From assembly GCA_020846635.1 (NCBI GenBank), contig JADLDO010000036.1, positions 217,048-281,047 on the forward strand: a DNA stretch of 64,000 nt, written 5' to 3'. The DNA is from Caldilineaceae bacterium (GTDB taxonomy: Bacteria; Chloroflexota; Anaerolineae; Caldilineales; Caldilineaceae). This document shows, piece after piece, positions 62,076 to 64,000 of the stretch; position 1 is the stretch's first letter; the number at the start of each line of letters is the position of its first letter. The notes beneath the pieces are model-generated. The model was not told the DNA's origin. It saw only the letters and a list, made by a program, of their open reading frames with translations, and made no database searches. The position numbers and the translations under genes are program-made.

Positions 62076-63094
62076 TCTATCAATGAGGCAGGAGGCGAAG
62101 CCAGTAATGCTTCCCCTCCTGCTCTGTCACTCTCCAAAAGCAACCGTGTCAAGACAGCCATGTCGACGTTGCCACCACTGACAACGACTGCCACCGTTTG
62201 CCCCTCGACATCGAGCTTCCTATGCAGCAGCGCCGCCAATGCCACCACGCCACCCCCCTCCACCACCTGCTTTTCGACCTTCAATGCATAGACCATCGCC
62301 GCGCCAATTTCTTCTTCGCTCACCAAGACCGTCTCATCAACCACTCGGCGCACAAGTTCAAACGTGTAGCGATTCTCAAGCCCAATCCCGCCCACAAGGC
62401 TATCCGCCAACGTCGGCTCTTCGGTCAACTGTACAGGCATCCCCGCCGCCAAGCTCGCTACCATCACCGGCCCGCGCGCCATCGCCACGCCCACCGTCCG
62501 AATCCGCGCACTCGCGCCCTTCATCGCCAGCGCGATTCCTCCCAGCAATCCCCCACCGGAAAGCGGAGCCAGCAGCAGATCCACCTGGGGCAGATCTTCC
62601 AATATCTCCAGCCCAATCGTCCCCTGACCGGCAATGATCCACGAGTCATCGAAAGGTGAAACCCAAGTCAATCCTTCGCGCTCCACCATCGCCAACGCCG
62701 CGGCTTCCGCTGCATCCTGATCCGCACCGACCACCCGCACCTCTGCCCCCAATGCGCGCATCGCGGCCACCTTATGGGGCAGCACCGATTCCGGCACACA
62801 GACCACCACGCGCACCCCTAGCCGCTTGCCCATCCACGCCAACGCCCGCCCATGATTGCCCGTGGACAGCGCAATGACACCACGCGCCCGCTCCTCCGCA
62901 TCCATCTGCAACAAGCAATTGGCTGCGCCCCGCACCTTGAAGGCTCCTGTCTCCTGCAAGTTCTCCAACTTTAGATAGACGTGACCACGCGTAGCCGCCG
63001 ACAGATAGGATGAGTAGACCAACGGTGTGCGGCGAATGTGCGCGCCGATAACCGCTCTCGCCACATAAAGATCCCGCACTTCAATCGCTTGCAT
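62072..63094 (-). CDS. Threonine/serine dehydratase-like PLP enzyme
   Basis: A 340-residue fold type II PLP enzyme. The Schiff-base Lys lies in TGAFKVRGAANCLL (about 48-61), the phosphate-binding Gly loop is LSGGGLLGGIAL (about 178-189), and STGNHGRALAWMGKRLG (about 75-91) is the substrate loop. It likely deaminates threonine or serine to a keto-acid. It lacks the C-terminal regulatory domain of biosynthetic IlvA, pointing to a catabolic (TdcB) or ectoine-type (EutB) enzyme. The ATG at 63094 has AAGAAGGGG upstream; the TTG at 63121 does not. Its stop overlaps that of the TPR gene by four bases. Confidence 0.92.
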   Translation of the reverse strand: MQAIEVRDLYVARAVIGAHIRRTPLVYSSYLSAATRGHVYLKLENLQETGAFKVRGAANCLLQMDAEERARGVIALSTGNHGRALAWMGKRLGVRVVVCVPESVLPHKVAAMRALGAEVRVVGADQDAAEAAALAMVEREGLTWVSPFDDSWIIAGQGTIGLEILEDLPQVDLLLAPLSGGGLLGGIALAMKGASARIRTVGVAMARGPVMVASLAAGMPVQLTEEPTLADSLVGGIGLENRYTFELVRRVVDETVLVSEEEIGAAMVYALKVEKQVVEGGGVVALAALLHRKLDVEGQTVAVVVSGGNVDMAVLTRLLLESDRAGGEALLASPPASLID

Positions 63095-63153
63095 GGGATG
63101 ATCCCCTTCTTGCGTAAACAAATATTCGTGGTAACGTTGAAGTATCTATGAAC

Positions 63154-63195
63154 GGCACTTCCACAACGCGCGCATCGCGCGCCGCGGCAAGTGCC
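63154..63195. other. Large hairpin in the divergent gap
   Basis: GGCACTT (63154-63160) pairs with AAGTGCC (63189-63195), enclosing an inner CGCGCG/CGCGCG stem. It lies between the dehydratase and hemD starts and could be a protein-binding or mRNA structure. Confidence 0.5.
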
Positions 63196-63219
63196 ACTCG
63201 CCTTTGCATGTGCATCTTA

Positions 63220-63242
63220 GAACTCCTAGCGAATAGGAATTC
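63220..63242. promoter_or_regulatory. Imperfect inverted repeat upstream of hemD
   Basis: GAACTCCTA at 63220-63228 faces TAGGAATTC at 63234-63242 (one mismatch, five-base spacer), about 25 bases before the hemD ATG at 63268. It is a candidate operator. Confidence 0.4.
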
Positions 63243-63267
63243 TGTCACCATTTTGTAGGACTATATT

Positions 63268-64000
63268 ATGTCACCAATGAATAGGCCTCCAACCTTACAA
63301 GGCTGTCGTATCGCGCTCACCGTGGCTGCTGATGATCCTCATTCTCCCGCCAATCACCTACGCAAGCTTGAGGCTGAACTTCTCTATTATCCGGTAGCCC
63401 AAATGCTTCCCCCAGACAGCTATGACGAGCTTGACGCCCTGTTGCACCGCTGCCGCCAGGGGGAAATCGACTGGCTCCTCCTGACAACGCCACGAACGGT
63501 GGAGGCAATGCATGAGCGCATGACGCAACTGGCATTCGGCCCCACCGAAATGAGCCGCGTAAAACTTGCAATCTACGGCGCGATGACGCGCTTGACGCTG
63601 GCAGAACACTTCCCCACATGGGAGAGCGCGCTCCCCCACTTTGACACCCACCAGCAGTTGGTAGATGCCATGCAGCTTGGCTCCAATCAGAGCGTGGCGC
63701 TCCCGCAAGCAATCCGCAGCCGCGCCGGCTGGCCCGACCTCATACGCGCCACCCAAGCCGAAGTCATCACCGCTCCAGCCTATCGCCTGCTCTTGGGGCG
63801 CGGCGGCGACGATCTGCCCGGCTTGCTCTGGGGTGGGATCGTCGATGCCGTCGTCTTTCTCACCGAGAACAACGTGCGCCATTTCATCACCCGTCTCAAC
63901 GCGGAAGGGGGAACCTCTGCCATGCTCGACCAGGTGGTTGTCGCCGCGCTCGACCCGCAAACTGCCGCCGCGGCTCGCGCTTTTGGCCTCCATGTCCAGG
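63268..64000 (+). CDS. hemD: Uroporphyrinogen-III synthase (partial, runs off window)
   Basis: The 244 codons in the window read as a uroporphyrinogen-III synthase-like protein, which cyclises hydroxymethylbilane for heme, siroheme and cobalamin. The visible pattern is that of HemD: a first Rossmann-like half with RIALTVAADD and DWLLLTTPRTVEAMHERM, then LAIYGAMTRLTLAE, and a second half with SVALPQAIRSRAGWPDLI and AVVFLTENNVRHFI. The remaining C-terminus is outside the window. The ATG at 63268 follows AGGA; an ATG at 63277 is also possible. The sequence is weakly conserved in this family, so the call rests on the domain pattern. Confidence 0.75.
   Translation, partial: MSPMNRPPTLQGCRIALTVAADDPHSPANHLRKLEAELLYYPVAQMLPPDSYDELDALLHRCRQGEIDWLLLTTPRTVEAMHERMTQLAFGPTEMSRVKLAIYGAMTRLTLAEHFPTWESALPHFDTHQQLVDAMQLGSNQSVALPQAIRSRAGWPDLIRATQAEVITAPAYRLLLGRGGDDLPGLLWGGIVDAVVFLTENNVRHFITRLNAEGGTSAMLDQVVVAALDPQTAAAARAFGLHVQ

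Noticed and set aside
63358..63993. 211-codon minus-strand open frame at the window end
   Set aside because: The plus-strand frame from 63268 reads as uroporphyrinogen-III synthase, so this is its shadow.

Overview
The window looks like a piece of a chromosome from a Chloroflexota bacterium, most likely of the Caldilineae/Anaerolineae type. This is an inference from style: moderately GC-rich DNA, Thr/Pro-rich (PTPT, TATAT) linkers next to single membrane helices, lipoproteins with AAC or VAC lipoboxes, and many sugar-type oxidoreductases with peptide-family ABC transporters. No rRNA, tRNA, CRISPR array, prophage or insertion sequence was recognised. Genes are tightly packed, often with 4-base ATGA overlaps.

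Region 1 (1-6438): two tandem paralogues of an unknown family (the first cut by the window edge), a TIM-barrel amidohydrolase, an MFS transporter fused to a HEAT-repeat tail, and a DUF4038/GH140-type glycoside hydrolase. Region 2 (6439-12690): a complete family-5 (Opp/Dpp/oligosaccharide type) ABC importer in the order ATPase, ATPase, lipoprotein, permease, permease. It is preceded by a candidate promoter and a 28-bp dyad holding a LacI/CcpA-type operator core, and ends at a hairpin. Region 3 (12701-18577, minus strand): six genes for a Gfo/Idh dehydrogenase, a cupin, a split transketolase, a LarA/DUF2088 protein and an SMP-30 lactonase.

Region 4 (18584-25445): a 732-bp regulatory gap, then one 2013-residue secreted protein of parallel beta-helix blocks, prealbumin-like repeats and a DUF11-like domain, closed by a textbook terminator. 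Region 5 (25513-38275): thirteen plus-strand genes, probably one catabolic operon. They encode Gfo/Idh, a double-SDR fusion, a sugar isomerase-type TIM barrel, two unrelated mannonate-dehydratase families side by side, NIPSNAP, CutC, a CnbZ/RidA-like protein, an SDR, a CBM9-like protein, an SMP-30 lactonase, a DUF4432 aldose epimerase-like protein and an MDR dehydrogenase lacking its structural-zinc cysteines. Region 6 (38370-47092): nine more plus-strand genes, covering amidohydrolases, M20 peptidase, DUF4037, a GguC/AraD1-type FAH protein, class V aminotransferase, a beta-hydroxyacid dehydrogenase, RidA and an SDR.

Region 7 (47096-62075) is dominated by envelope proteins: a TM/TPR protein, a zinc-ribbon protein with a membrane helix and a Thr/Pro stalk, a TlpA-type thioredoxin, a TM protein ending in a CBM9-like domain, and a lipoprotein made of about 40 TPR units. 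An enolase-superfamily enzyme, inorganic pyrophosphatase and a methyltransferase lie among them. Region 8 (62072-64000) holds a threonine dehydratase-like enzyme and the start of uroporphyrinogen-III synthase.

Taken together, Regions 2, 3, 5 and 6 suggest import and breakdown of plant-type glycans and sugar acids: glycosidase, oligosaccharide uptake, lactonases, dehydrogenases, dehydratases, then transketolase or aldolase-like steps. The exact substrate cannot be read from the sequence.
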